DNA from: Kryptolebias marmoratus
Taxonomy: Eukaryota; Chordata; Actinopteri; Cyprinodontiformes; Rivulidae
Direction of reading: 5' to 3'
NCBI RefSeq assembly: GCF_001649575.2
Contig: NC_051430.1
Location: 17,867,970 to 17,931,969 of the forward strand
DNA: 64,000 nucleotides
The notes beneath the pieces were generated by a model. That model was not told the DNA's origin. It saw only the letters and a program-made list of their open reading frames with translations, and searched no databases. A program made the position numbers and the translations under genes. Positions 63,861 to 64,000 of this stretch are shown here, piece by piece (within the stretch, counting starts at the first letter, position 1; each line of letters starts with the position of its first letter).

Positions 63861-64000
63861 TTAAGACGACCAGGTGACGTTTATAGGCTTGAAATTCCAA
63901 ATATCAGGGTGACCCATGTGCACCAAGTCTTTGTAAGGGGAAGTGCTCCACTGGAAGACCGGCACCTGGTCCCAGGTTGGTCCACTCACTGCCACCATGC
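63861..64000 (-). CDS. plbd2: Phospholipase B-like 2, C-terminal end (rest outside window)
   Basis: The minus strand from the window edge reads VSGPTWDQVPVFQWSTSPYK, then LVHMGHPDIWNFKPINVTWSS and a stop at 63861-63863. The GPTWDQVPxFQWSTSP and GxPDxWxFxP patterns are the C-terminal signature of PLBD2, a lysosomal N-terminal-nucleophile hydrolase-like protein (LAMA-like/p76). In human, PLBD2 follows SLC8B1 directly on 12q24.13, which supports the call. The catalytic parts are outside the window, and the exon may continue past the edge. Confidence 0.82.
   Translation of the reverse strand, partial: MVAVSGPTWDQVPVFQWSTSPYKDLVHMGHPDIWNFKPINVTWSS

Overview
This window is vertebrate nuclear DNA, most likely from a teleost fish. 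Genes are split by many short GT-AG introns of about 75-1000 bases. The noncoding DNA is AT-rich and full of (CA)n and other microsatellites, and it carries repeats typical of fish: Tc1-like remnants, hAT-type and TA-flanked MITEs, an RTE-type LINE 3' end, and retroposon fragments ending in ATGGATGG. I identified genes by reading exon translations and checking splice phase by hand. No database search was run, so all family and orthology calls rest on recalled knowledge of the families.

Layout from left to right. (1) 447-5019 (+): the last four coding exons of tbx5, from the second half of the T-box to the stop. (2) 5020-17362: tbx5 3' UTR and about 11 kb of noncoding DNA with repeats, including an intact hAT-like MITE with a perfect 8-bp target duplication and a decayed Tc1 fragment. 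(3) 17363-19092 (-): iqcd/drc10, a dynein regulatory complex subunit with a C-terminal IQ motif. (4) 20615-30447 (+): complete tpcn1 in 26 coding exons (825 aa), head-to-head with iqcd. (5) 31320-38361 (-): complete slc8b1/NCLX in 15 coding exons (581 aa), tail-to-tail with tpcn1; its first intron holds a deleted Tc1 element. (6) 39975-45384 (-): an AidB-like acyl-CoA dehydrogenase in 14 exons (631 aa). (7) 48179-57640 (-): complete morc2 in 27 exons (1050 aa). (8) 60460-62282 (-): a TMEM248/TMEM219-family two-pass membrane protein (273 aa). (9) 63861-64000 (-): the C-terminal end of plbd2, which runs off the window.

The human 12q24.13 order, as I recall it, is IQCD-TPCN1-SLC8B1-PLBD2, then SDSL, SDS, LHX5, RBM19 and TBX5. 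The window keeps that block, but tbx5 lies directly beside iqcd, and the acyl-CoA dehydrogenase, morc2 and the TMEM gene sit between slc8b1 and plbd2. The genes do not form one pathway, although several act in organelles: TPC1 and PLBD2 in endolysosomes, NCLX and probably the acyl-CoA dehydrogenase in mitochondria.

I found no wholly new system. The most useful observations are regulatory and splicing features: a perfect CLEAR/TFEB palindrome near the TMEM gene start; an RFX X-box-like site at the iqcd start; a long (TG)n tract forming the 3' splice site of an acyl-CoA dehydrogenase exon; two phase-validated GC-AG introns; a stop-free, frame-preserving 96-nt slc8b1 intron; a strong in-frame alternative donor in the TMEM gene; and a MITE ending within 15 bases of a morc2 donor.
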